Notes under the pieces: generated by a model
The model's database searches: none
Seen by the model: only the letters and a program-made list of their open reading frames with translations
Told to the model about the DNA's origin: nothing
Source: an uncultured Senegalimassilia sp.
GTDB taxonomy: Bacteria; Actinomycetota; Coriobacteriia; Coriobacteriales; Eggerthellaceae
NCBI GenBank assembly: GCA_937925385.1
Contig: CALEWN010000288.1
Coordinates: 1 to 7,319, forward strand
Length of the DNA stretch: 7,319 bases
Direction of reading: 5' to 3'
Shown: positions 1 to 6,226 of the stretch, one piece after another
Layout: every line of letters starts with the position of its first letter
Numbering within the stretch: the first letter of the stretch is position 1
Made by a program: the position numbers and the translations under genes

Positions 1-276
1 CGCTACGCCCGCCTCTTCACGCGCCACCACCACCCGGGCGTTCGAATTCGTTACGTCGTTGCCCCATTTGTCCGTCGCTTGCGCGTTAGGTTGCGCTTCG
101 TACGTTGCAACGTACGTGCTCATGGGCGTGTGGCACACACCGCAAAAACCAGGCGTGTTGTGCCATGTCCAAAAACCAATGCCCGCCAGCACCACAACCG
201 CAACGACGATACCCGCTATCAGCGGTTTTTTGCTCTTCTTGCTGCACGCGTCCACGCTGTTCGTCGGCGTTTCCAT
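1..276 (-). CDS. Membrane-anchored c-type cytochrome, 3' end outside window (partial)
   Basis: The first 92 codons are visible, starting at ATG 276; the gene runs off the left edge. An AAAGGAG ribosome-binding site lies 6 bases before the ATG. The protein has a short Lys-rich cytoplasmic tail (residues 13-17), one hydrophobic helix (about 19-36) and, directly after it, a c-type heme motif C45-G-V-C48-H49 followed by T-P-M52. A single N-terminal anchor followed by an exported heme site, with Met close behind the heme His, recalls NapC/NrfH and cytochrome c3-like electron carriers; Met is a heme ligand in NrfH, but its role here is not proven. More heme motifs are expected beyond the edge. It lies downstream of the flavoprotein gene on the same strand (142-base gap), so it probably delivers electrons from the membrane to that flavoprotein. 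The number of hemes cannot be determined. Confidence 0.82.
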   Translation of the reverse strand, partial: METPTNSVDACSKKSKKPLIAGIVVAVVVLAGIGFWTWHNTPGFCGVCHTPMSTYVATYEAQPNAQATDKWGNDVTNSNARVVVAREEAGVA

Positions 277-309
277 GGTGTGCTCCTTTTGTCTCGGTTC
301 AAATAAGAC

Positions 310-343
310 GCTGAGCGCCCGGAGGGAGTGGAGGGCGCTCAGC
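310..343 (-). terminator. GC-rich hairpin between flavoprotein and cytochrome genes
   Basis: A perfect 11-bp inverted repeat (GCTGAGCGCCC at 310-320, GGGCGCTCAGC at 333-343) encloses a 12-base loop. Read on the minus strand it is followed by GTCTTATTTG, which is T-rich but not a clean T-run. It sits after the flavoprotein stop and about 34 bases before the cytochrome start. It could be a leaky terminator, or an RNA-stabilising hairpin that makes the flavoprotein and cytochrome accumulate at different levels. On the plus strand there is no T-tract after it. Confidence 0.5.
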
Positions 344-365
344 TTAGGGGGATGATCCGTTCGGG

Positions 366-399
366 GGCGTTTCGAGGACGACGAAAACTCCGAAACGCC
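366..399 (-). other. Second intergenic inverted repeat downstream of flavoprotein stop
   Basis: A 9-bp perfect inverted repeat (GGCGTTTCG at 366-374, CGAAACGCC at 391-399) with a 16-base loop lies 20 bases past the flavoprotein stop. No T-run follows on either strand, so it is not a standard Rho-independent terminator. Together with the hairpin at 310-343 it makes a tandem structure in the spacer, which would suit protection of the upstream mRNA from 3' exonucleases. Confidence 0.4.
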
Positions 400-418
400 T
401 ATCCGAAGGTCATGGGTT

Positions 419-2071
419 TTACAGTTCGGCCACGTACTTGCCGATCACATAGCCCTGCGTGTGGGCACGGCCAAGGGACAAGCCCGGCATCCACATGGTG
501 TAGTCAACGCCGGCGAAGAAGTTACCGGCAACGTTGCCGATGGCGAACAGACCGGGAATCGGCTCCTCGGTACCGTCCTTGAGCACCTGCATGTGCTTGT
601 CGACGTTCACGCCGGACACGATGGCCGATACGCGCACATGGCGATGGATACCGTAGAACGGCGGGGTGTCGATGGGCGTGAGCCACTTAGCCTGCTTGCC
701 GAAGTCCTCGTCGCTGCCCTTCGCAACCAGCTCGTTGTAGCGCTCGACGGCCTTCTTGAACGCGGCGGCGTCGGTGATGCCCAGCTTCTTGGCAAGCTCA
801 TCAAGTGTATCTGCCTTAAACGTTGCGATCTGCCCCTCGTAAACGCCCTTCTTCTCGCCAGGCTCTTCGGGCATGTATGCCTTGATGGCCTCCTGATCGA
901 ACAGCTTGCCCGGCCAGCTTGCAGCGGTCTCGGTGTAGTTGTTGTCGAAGATCTGGCAATAGTTGCCCTGATCGGCGTCGCTGCGCAGGAAGTTGTTCAT
1001 AAGCGACATACCGCAGGTTTCATCGCAGAAGCGCGTGCCGTCCATCTTCACCGCCAAAAACGGCATATCGCACATGGAACCCGGACCGCCGTCGAAGTCA
1101 TGGAGCATCTTGGTGTGACCGAGGTCCTCCATCGCGCCGCCGGCCCAAATTGCCATCTTGTGTCCGTCGCCGGTCTTGTTCGTCTGCTTGCGGCCGAGGT
1201 GCTTCAGGTCCGGAAGATAGTAGTTCACCATCTCGTCATCGTTTTGGTAATCGCCGGCAGCCAGGATAACGCCCTTTTTCGCGTTGAATTGAATGTTGCC
1301 CTCGGCGCCCTTGGCGATAACGCCCGTGATGCCCGATGCGTCGCCCACCAGCTGTTTCGCCTCGGTGGAGTAGAAGAAGTCGACACCCTGCTTTTCCGCA
1401 TACTCGGCCAACGCCTTCATGCCTTCGCCGGTGTTGTAGGGCTTCGGACCAAAGTCGATGGACAAGTAGTTCATCTCGTAGTCGTTGACCTTAGCAATGC
1501 TTGACGTCCACTTCTTCGTGGTGTCGGAGACCTGCGCGCCGCATTGCTGTGCCAGGTTGAACAGCCATGTGATGGCCTCGCCGGAGTTCTTCGCCCACAG
1601 CTCCACCTGTTCGCGCTTAGCGCGGTAATCATGCTCGGAAATCAGCTTCGACACCACGGCCTCGACGCCGGCGGGGTCGGACTTGTCGAGCAGGATGCCC
1701 GTTGCGGTGTTGCCTTGCGAGATGGCGGTGCTTTCCTTCTGGATGACGGCGACGCTCGCGCCCGCTTCCTTGGCGGTGATGGCGGCGGGGATGCCTGCAG
1801 CACCAGCGCCTACGATCACGACGTCGTAATCCTTCGTGGTTTTCACGTCCTTGATCGGCTCGGGTGCGCTCAGGAAGCTCGGAAGCCCTGCGCGCTCGTG
1901 GCCTGCCGCGGTGGTTGCGGCGGTCGAGCCGCCGTTTGCCGCCTTGCCTGAATCGGATGCGCTCGATGCCGCTTTCGGTGCGCAGCCGCCCAGAAGCGAT
2001 GCTCCCGCGACGCCTGCTGCCGCCAGCCCGCTCATCTTGAGCAGATCGCGACGCGACATTTCCTTGGACAT
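419..2071 (-). CDS. Tat-exported FAD-dependent reductase lipoprotein (fumarate-reductase-like, substrate unknown)
   Basis: 550-aa flavoprotein of the FAD_binding_2 family. ATG 2071 is chosen because an AAAGGAG site lies 6 bases upstream and a Tat signal follows at once: S6-R7-R8-D-L-L-K, a hydrophobic stretch (15-27) and lipobox L27-G-G-C30. Residues 33-60 are a Ser/Ala/Gly-rich linker. The FAD Rossmann fold starts at 82 with G88-x-G90-x-x-G93, then S-Q-G120-N-T near 118-122, T-G-D-G at 300-303 and the C-terminal FAD segment P-I-P-G-L-F-A-I-G-N at 504-513. The G-x-R347-F-x-D-E motif is present. By my hand alignment, the fumarate-reductase catalytic Arg that normally follows it (x-R-D) is Met355-Ser356, and the His and Arg that hold fumarate are also absent. 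It is therefore probably a reductase of another acceptor, working outside the membrane. The cytochrome gene follows; a membrane LuxR gene is divergent. Confidence 0.88.
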   Translation of the reverse strand: MSKEMSRRDLLKMSGLAAAGVAGASLLGGCAPKAASSASDSGKAANGGSTAATTAAGHERAGLPSFLSAPEPIKDVKTTKDYDVVIVGAGAAGIPAAITAKEAGASVAVIQKESTAISQGNTATGILLDKSDPAGVEAVVSKLISEHDYRAKREQVELWAKNSGEAITWLFNLAQQCGAQVSDTTKKWTSSIAKVNDYEMNYLSIDFGPKPYNTGEGMKALAEYAEKQGVDFFYSTEAKQLVGDASGITGVIAKGAEGNIQFNAKKGVILAAGDYQNDDEMVNYYLPDLKHLGRKQTNKTGDGHKMAIWAGGAMEDLGHTKMLHDFDGGPGSMCDMPFLAVKMDGTRFCDETCGMSLMNNFLRSDADQGNYCQIFDNNYTETAASWPGKLFDQEAIKAYMPEEPGEKKGVYEGQIATFKADTLDELAKKLGITDAAAFKKAVERYNELVAKGSDEDFGKQAKWLTPIDTPPFYGIHRHVRVSAIVSGVNVDKHMQVLKDGTEEPIPGLFAIGNVAGNFFAGVDYTMWMPGLSLGRAHTQGYVIGKYVAEL

Positions 2072-2220
2072 GAGTAACTCCTTTCGGTATGCGAGCCCCG
2101 CATTTCGCTTGCATGCTCGACGGGGCAGAGCAACGATCCCTTCGCCCTCCAAAACTCGTTGCTGTGCCCTGCACAATATCTTCACAAACACGTCGATTCA
2201 TCAGCCTCTTGGGAAATCAG

Positions 2221-2253
2221 GGGGATTATTTCCATAACCCCTTGAAATAACCC
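2221..2253. promoter_or_regulatory. Putative operator A: GGGG-A-TTAT / ATAACCCC dyad plus tandem half-site
   Basis: The left arm GGGG-A-TTAT (2221-2229) pairs with ATAACCCC (2234-2241) except for one extra A, around a 4-base centre. A third copy, ATAACCC, follows at 2247-2253. The same half-site recurs in dyad B 117-123 bases away, which supports a protein-binding site rather than chance. It lies about 150 bases upstream of the flavoprotein start and 140-170 bases upstream of the LuxR start, suiting control of the flavoprotein operon. The binding protein is inferred to be the adjacent LuxR-type regulator. Confidence 0.45.
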
Positions 2254-2320
2254 GCTCTTGAACAGGCAATACTCGCGCAACCGTTTCTGAGTGCATTAGC
2301 GTTGCACTTAAACAATCGTA

Positions 2321-2326
2321 TACAAT
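2321..2326 (+). promoter_or_regulatory. Possible -10 element for the LuxR gene
   Basis: TACAAT matches five of six bases of the -10 consensus TATAAT and would start transcription near 2333, about 60 bases before the TTG start. No strong -35 is found 16-18 bases upstream; the nearest TTGCAC (2302-2307) is too close. Such a weak -35 would fit a promoter that needs an activator. Confidence 0.3.
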
Positions 2327-2340
2327 GAGGGAAGGGAGAG

Positions 2341-2364
2341 GGGGTTACATGGATGCATAACCCC
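2341..2364. promoter_or_regulatory. Putative operator B: GGGGTTA-N10-TAACCCC
   Basis: A perfect 7-bp inverted repeat (2341-2347 and 2358-2364) shares the nine bases CATAACCCC (2356-2364) with operator A (2233-2241). If the -10 at 2321 is used, this dyad lies just after the transcription start and 28 bases before the TTG start codon, a position that suits repression or autoregulation of the LuxR gene. It could also fold as a hairpin in the mRNA leader. Confidence 0.45.
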
Positions 2365-2391
2365 AATTGCACAAGGTGATGGGGGAGCGTT

Positions 2392-3924
2392 TTGCACAGT
2401 TCGAATGTAGCGGCGCAGAATGTGGCGCCGGCGAAGCCATCAAGCGGCGATCAGGCGCAGGAGAAGAAGGCGCACCGTCCTTTGCGGGATGTGCTGGTGC
2501 CCATCCCGTTGGCGTTTCTAGGGTTGGGCGTGTACCGCGCCTGGATAGAGATCACCTTTGTGGGGTCGTTCGTCGGCTTCCAGGCTTTTTCCGTTTCCAT
2601 GCGCGACATCTTCGATCTCACCGCCATCGTCGAAATGCTGGCATGTGTGGCGCTTGCGCGTAGAATCGGCCCGCTGTTCAACAGAGCCCGGGTATATATC
2701 CTTTGCGGCAGTTTCATGCTACTGTCAACCGTGCTCCTGTTCGCGTCGAGTTTCATGCCGTCGATCGCGCTGGAGCTTTGCTTTGCGAGTTCGGTCCTCG
2801 GTGGTCTTGGCCTGGGCTTGATCATCTTAATCTTCAGCGAATTGTATGGATGTTTGAATCCTATCCGCGTAACGCTGTATTACGCGTCATCCCTGGTGTT
2901 CGGTGCGCTGATCGTGTATGTGTACATGGGCTTTAAGATGCCGTGGTTGTTTGCGATGACGGCGTTGCTTCCCGTAGCGGCTCTGTTGTGCGCTCGACGC
3001 GCTTTCGGGTTGCTGCCCGAAGGCGAACGGCCACAGAAAACGTGGGTGAGCGTCTCCGTGCCGTGGAAGATCATGTTGCTCATGGGCTTCTTCGCGTTTT
3101 CGTACGGCATCATCGAATCGAGTGCGTACCGTGGCGCGTTCGGGCCGCATTCATCGCCGGGAACGTTCATCGTGGCAGTGCTCGTGGTCATCGGCGTGCT
3201 GGTGCAACGCGACAAATTCGATTTCAACGTGCTTTGCCGCATCGCGTTGCCGTTGACGGTGGTTGCGCTGTTCTCCATTTCCGTGTTCGGTTTTGCCGAC
3301 GACGTGTTCGGCGGGTATTGCGTGGCAGGTGGCTACACCGCGTTTACCATCCTGATCATGGTGTTGTGCTCGAACCTGTGCTATCGCTACGGCGTGTCGG
3401 CGATATGGCTGTTCGGTTTGGAGCGCAGCCTTCGCCTGGTGTTCATGTTTCTTGGCCGGTGCGTATACGAATACGGGTCGATGATCGATGTCGGCGGTGT
3501 GCGCGGCACCACCATCGCCATCGGCATAGCTATCGTCGCCGTGATCATGGGGACGTTCGTGCTGCTATCTCAAAAGGAGCTGTCCAATAAATGGGGAGCG
3601 TCGTTTTTCGATGGTTCAGGGGCTGATGGCCAGGCCGTGCGCAAGCAGGAGATCGTGGATCGCTGCGAGCTTTTAGCGAAGCGGTTCGGGTTGACGTCGC
3701 GTGAGACCGAGGCGCTCATGCTTCTGGCGCAACGCAAAACCGTTGGGCAGATCGAGCACGAGCTGTTCATTGCTAACGGTACCGCGAAAGCGCATGTGCG
3801 CCATGTGTATCAGAAGTTCGATATCCATTCGCGTGAGGAGCTGTTCGACCTGATCGGCATCGATGGGCTGCAAAGCAACGCGGACGCTCCGGTCGAAGAG
3901 CTCTCCGCGGGCAAGCGCGCCTGA
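2392..3924 (+). CDS. Membrane-bound LuxR-family transcriptional regulator (12-helix sensor plus HTH)
   Basis: 510 aa. Translation starts at TTG 2392 behind GGGGGAG (2381-2387, only 4 bases away); an in-frame ATG at 2353 is closed by TGA at 2377, so no earlier start fits. Residues 1-33 are a polar tail. About twelve hydrophobic segments follow between roughly 34 and 395, laid out like a major-facilitator-type bundle. A linker (396-430) leads to a LuxR/NarL helix-turn-helix at 434-488, with L-T-S-R-E-T-E at 434-440 and the recognition-helix region T464-A-K-A-H-V-R-H-V-Y-x-K-F at 464-476. This makes it a one-component regulator whose DNA-binding domain is tethered to the inner face of the membrane. 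Such proteins are abundant in Eggerthellaceae beside exported flavoprotein reductases. It probably senses the reductase substrate, or transport of it, and controls the divergent flavoprotein-cytochrome genes; the ligand is unknown. Confidence 0.88.
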   Translation: MHSSNVAAQNVAPAKPSSGDQAQEKKAHRPLRDVLVPIPLAFLGLGVYRAWIEITFVGSFVGFQAFSVSMRDIFDLTAIVEMLACVALARRIGPLFNRARVYILCGSFMLLSTVLLFASSFMPSIALELCFASSVLGGLGLGLIILIFSELYGCLNPIRVTLYYASSLVFGALIVYVYMGFKMPWLFAMTALLPVAALLCARRAFGLLPEGERPQKTWVSVSVPWKIMLLMGFFAFSYGIIESSAYRGAFGPHSSPGTFIVAVLVVIGVLVQRDKFDFNVLCRIALPLTVVALFSISVFGFADDVFGGYCVAGGYTAFTILIMVLCSNLCYRYGVSAIWLFGLERSLRLVFMFLGRCVYEYGSMIDVGGVRGTTIAIGIAIVAVIMGTFVLLSQKELSNKWGASFFDGSGADGQAVRKQEIVDRCELLAKRFGLTSRETEALMLLAQRKTVGQIEHELFIANGTAKAHVRHVYQKFDIHSREELFDLIGIDGLQSNADAPVEELSAGKRA

Positions 3925-4090
3925 TCGGCGCTGCGCTATCGTTCGATGGGGCGTAGCTGCGCGAGGGCGCTCAGGTGCTCGGTTTCTCGCGTTGCTGCAG
4001 GTTGATCATCACCACGTCGCCCGCCATGGCGATATCGCGGCACTTCTCGGGAAAAGGTGCGAGGATGCGCTTTCCTCCGGCTTATCGGGG

Positions 4091-4110
4091 CAAAACCGCA
4101 TAGTGCGGTT
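4091..4110 (-). terminator. Hairpin terminator after the two-component operon
   Basis: AACCGCA (4094-4100) and TGCGGTT (4104-4110) form a perfect 7-bp stem with a 3-base loop. On the minus strand the stem runs into TTTTG, a short T-tract, and it begins 2 bases after the response-regulator stop codon. The plus strand has no T-tract after it, so it should end minus-strand transcription only. The T-run is short, so termination may be incomplete. Confidence 0.5.
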
Positions 4111-4112
4111 CG

Positions 4113-4751
4113 TCACAGGTCGAGCAGCTTATGACGTAGCGCGTAATCGACGGCATCGGCGCGTGTTTTCAGATGAAGCTTCTTATATATCTTGCTACGG
4201 TGCGCCTCGACGGTTTTCACGGACAGGAACATCATCTTGCTAATCTCCTTGTTGGTGTGCCCGCGGGCTATCAACTGCAAGATCTCCAGTTCGCGGCTGG
4301 ACAGTTGTTGGATGGACGGGTCGTTTGAGCCGCCCGTCGTGTGTTTCGCCAACAGCTCGACCATGGTCGGGTGGATATAGCTGCCGCCGTTGGCAACGTC
4401 GTGCACGGCCTGGCGCAGTTGCTCAGGCGTGGAGTTCTTCAGCACGTAACCTGCCGCCCCGCCTCGCAGCGTGTACAGCAGGTATTCCGGTTCTGCGAAC
4501 ATGGTGAGGATAACCACTTTGGTATCTGGGAAATCCTTTGCCGTCTTTTCACACGCGATAAGCCCGCTTTGCCCGGGCGGCATGGATATATCCAACAGCA
4601 GCACGTCGGGTTTGTAGCGGGCCACCAGGGAATACGCCTCCGTTCCCTCGGCGGCTTCGGCCACAACCTCGATATCGGGGTCGGCGTCAAGCAGCATTTT
4701 TATGCCGGTTCGTACCACTACATGGTCATCGGCGAGCACTACGCTGATCAT
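4113..4751 (-). CDS. NarL/FixJ-family response regulator
   Basis: 212 aa, full length for the family. The receiver domain (1-120) carries the acidic pair D8-D9, phosphoacceptor D54 (L-L-L-D-I-S-M-P), the switch threonine T83 and K105. The LuxR-type helix-turn-helix spans about 148-206, with L150-S-S-R-E-L-E and the recognition helix S177-V-K-T-V-E-A-H-R. It is a DNA-binding activator or repressor switched by phosphorylation from the kinase encoded just upstream. The ATG at 4751 overlaps the kinase stop in an ATGA, a sign of translational coupling. A hairpin terminator follows the stop. Because the operon is divergent from nrfA, the likely target is the nrfA promoter, by analogy with NarL- and NreC-type control of nitrate and nitrite respiration; this is inferred from position only. 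Confidence 0.93.
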   Translation of the reverse strand: MISVVLADDHVVVRTGIKMLLDADPDIEVVAEAAEGTEAYSLVARYKPDVLLLDISMPPGQSGLIACEKTAKDFPDTKVVILTMFAEPEYLLYTLRGGAAGYVLKNSTPEQLRQAVHDVANGGSYIHPTMVELLAKHTTGGSNDPSIQQLSSRELEILQLIARGHTNKEISKMMFLSVKTVEAHRSKIYKKLHLKTRADAVDYALRHKLLDL

Positions 4752-5998
4752 CGCGCGTCACCTTCCTCCGTCGAACGCATGGGCGTGACCAAGGTAACGC
4801 GCGTGCCGTGTTCGTTTGATTCGATGGAAAGCGTGGCGTCTACTTGGTTGGCGCGCTCTTGCATGCCGAGCAACCCGCAGCCGCTGCCCTTGATGGCAGG
4901 ATGCGCCACGTCAAAGCCGCAGCCTTCATCGACTATGCTGATATGAAGCCAGTTGCCGGCAGCCTCAACGCTTACGGTCACGGCATCCGATCCGGAGTAC
5001 TTGCAGGCGTTCGTCATGGCTTCCTGGCAAATGCGATAGGCTTGCGTTTCCAATGCGCGATCGAAGCGGGGCAGGGAGAGCTGGCCTTCGAAGCGGATAG
5101 CGGAGCCATAGGTTTTCTCTAACAGCAAAGCTTGGCTGCGCAGAGCGGGCACGAACCCCAAATGATCAAGCGAGCTGGGGCGCAGCATCACGGAAATGTT
5201 GTGCAGCTCATCGAGCACGCCGTTGATGCCGCCGCGTGCCTCTTCCAGGATGTCAGCGCCTTCTGCGTCGACGTGGTCGGAAAGCCGCTGCAGCGTGAAC
5301 GTGACGGTTAGAAGCTCCTGCGCCACGCCATCGTGTAGCTCGCGTGAAATGCGTCGTCGCTCTTCCTCTTGCGCGCCTATGGCGCGAGCCAGGTCGCCCC
5401 GCAAAAGCTTCGGCGCGCCCGTTTCGTCGGTGTCGCGTACCCCGGCGAAAGAGGTATCGCCCGACATGTCGATACGCGTGGTTTCGTTTCGGTCGCCGGC
5501 TTCCCCAAGCCCCATGAACCCTTCGGATACCACCTCGAGACCGCAAAACGTCCCACACAGCTCATCGGCTATAAGCGCGCGGAACGTTTCGGCATGTTGT
5601 GGATCGACATCGCGGAATGCGCACAGTAGCACAGCGACCACGTGATCGTTTCGTTTCAGCGGCAAAGCGCAAAAGCTGTGCAGGTCCTCGGCGAACACGA
5701 TGGGATAGGACGAGTATTCGCGAGGGTCCATTTCCGAATCGATGTCGGTGAACAGCATGGGTTTGCCGGTTTTCAGCACGATGCCGCCGATGCCATGTCC
5801 AGGTGCCAGCGCGATGCGACGATGGCGATTGCTGGTCTCGCCTGCGCTGTAGATCCATTTTAGCGGAGCCCCTAGAAACGCGGTGATGCCCATGGATGCG
5901 AAGTCGAAGCGGAAGCGCTCGCGCAGCGCGTCGACCGCTTGCTGGAACGCGGCGTTCTTCCCCGAAATCGTTGCCTGGTCGAAGTTCGATGCCCCCAT
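4748..5998 (-). CDS. Soluble GAF-domain sensor histidine kinase (HisKA_3/NarX-NreB-like)
   Basis: 416 aa from ATG 5998, chosen because GAAGGGG lies 5 bases upstream. An in-frame ATG at 6010 has no ribosome-binding site, and longer readings run antisense through nrfA. Residues 15-160 look like a GAF sensor domain (A-P-G-H-G-I-G-G at 65-72, I-V-L-K-T-G-K-P at 73-80). A variable linker leads to a HisKA_3 dimerisation domain with the phosphorylated H222 in R-E-L-H-D-G-V-A-Q, then a HATPase domain with the N box E326-A-M-T-N330-A, D357-E-G-C-G361 and G371-S-G-C-G-L-L-G. There is no signal peptide or membrane helix, so it senses a cytoplasmic or diffusible signal. Four Cys (110, 126, 148, 152) lie in or just after the GAF region and might bind a cofactor, but this is speculative. 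It forms an operon with the response regulator gene. Confidence 0.91.
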   Translation of the reverse strand: MGASNFDQATISGKNAAFQQAVDALRERFRFDFASMGITAFLGAPLKWIYSAGETSNRHRRIALAPGHGIGGIVLKTGKPMLFTDIDSEMDPREYSSYPIVFAEDLHSFCALPLKRNDHVVAVLLCAFRDVDPQHAETFRALIADELCGTFCGLEVVSEGFMGLGEAGDRNETTRIDMSGDTSFAGVRDTDETGAPKLLRGDLARAIGAQEEERRRISRELHDGVAQELLTVTFTLQRLSDHVDAEGADILEEARGGINGVLDELHNISVMLRPSSLDHLGFVPALRSQALLLEKTYGSAIRFEGQLSLPRFDRALETQAYRICQEAMTNACKYSGSDAVTVSVEAAGNWLHISIVDEGCGFDVAHPAIKGSGCGLLGMQERANQVDATLSIESNEHGTRVTLVTPMRSTEEGDAR

Positions 5999-6226
5999 GA
6001 TGTCCCCTTCCATGACCAAAAGCATCTTAAACGCTTCTGCGTGTTCCGCGCAGAGACAATCTAATAACAATAGCAGGTTGTAAGCGGCACTGAAGAAACC
6101 ATAGGGTTTTCCCCGTCTGTTTGGGGGAGGGTTCGCTACTGCGCGCGCATCAAGCGCATGGGCATGCGCGATGCGTGTACCGTTGGATGCGGAGAGAAGC
6201 GCCTGCAAGAAGGGAGGAAGATGGAG
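5999..6226. promoter_or_regulatory. Divergent regulatory region between kinase operon and nrfA
   Basis: This 228-base non-coding stretch should contain both promoters. On the minus strand, TGCTATTGT (6067-6075) is an extended -10-like sequence about 70 bases before the kinase start, with no good -35. On the plus strand, TTGTAA (6079-6084) and TAGGGT (6102-6107) are at best a weak promoter pair with a 17-base gap. Two AGGGTT copies (6103-6108 and 6128-6133) lie 25 bases apart, and a TCCCC/GGGGA dyad lies between them. These are candidate response-regulator sites without independent support. Confidence 0.5.
6154..6169. repeat. Palindrome in the nrfA leader
   Basis: GCGCATG (6154-6160) and CATGCGC (6163-6169) form a perfect 7-bp inverted repeat around GG. 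Flanking CGCGCAT (6144-6150) and GATGCG (6170-6175) can pair in alternative ways. The tiny 2-base centre suits a DNA-binding site better than an RNA hairpin, though a shifted hairpin is possible. It lies about 57 bases before the nrfA start and could be an operator or a leader structure. Confidence 0.35.

Larger units (their letters stand above)
2072..2391. promoter_or_regulatory. Divergent regulatory region between flavoprotein and LuxR genes
   Basis: This 320-base region has no convincing gene and should hold the promoters of both neighbours. It contains two GGGG/CCCC-ended dyads sharing the half-site ATAACCCC (listed separately), a tandem ATAACCC at 2247-2253, and a further inverted repeat AGTGCA-N7-TGCACT at 2290-2308. 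A plus-strand -10-like TACAAT lies at 2321-2326; no good -35 is spaced correctly from it. I found no clear promoter for the flavoprotein on the minus strand. Confidence 0.65.

Noticed and set aside
59..355. 98-codon plus-strand frame at the left end
   Set aside because: It is antisense to the cytochrome, whose minus-strand frame shows a ribosome-binding site, a membrane helix and a heme motif.
461..1504. 347-codon plus-strand open frame
   Set aside because: It is antisense to the flavoprotein, has no domain and no ribosome-binding site. Long antisense frames are expected in GC-rich codon usage.
2072..2191. 40-residue N-terminal extension of the flavoprotein (start at 2191)
   Set aside because: It would put 40 residues in front of a Tat signal that must be near the N-terminus, and the AAAGGAG site points to ATG 2071.
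1544..2237. Several plus-strand frames opposite the flavoprotein signal and linker region
   Set aside because: Shadows of the Ala/Ser-rich linker coding sequence; no domains or start signals.
2302..2326. TTGCAC...TACAAT as a complete promoter
   Set aside because: The gap is only 13 bases, too short for a standard -35/-10 pair; only the -10-like element was kept, at low confidence.
2353..2379. ATG at 2353 in the frame of the LuxR gene as an earlier start
   Set aside because: The frame is closed by TGA at 2377-2379 before reaching the gene.
2943..3590. 215-codon plus-strand frame within the LuxR gene
   Set aside because: Arg-rich frame-shifted shadow of the membrane domain.
3863..4243. 126-codon plus-strand frame across the convergent spacer
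   Set aside because: It overlaps the 3' ends of two well-supported genes, with Arg/Ala-rich composition and no ribosome-binding site.
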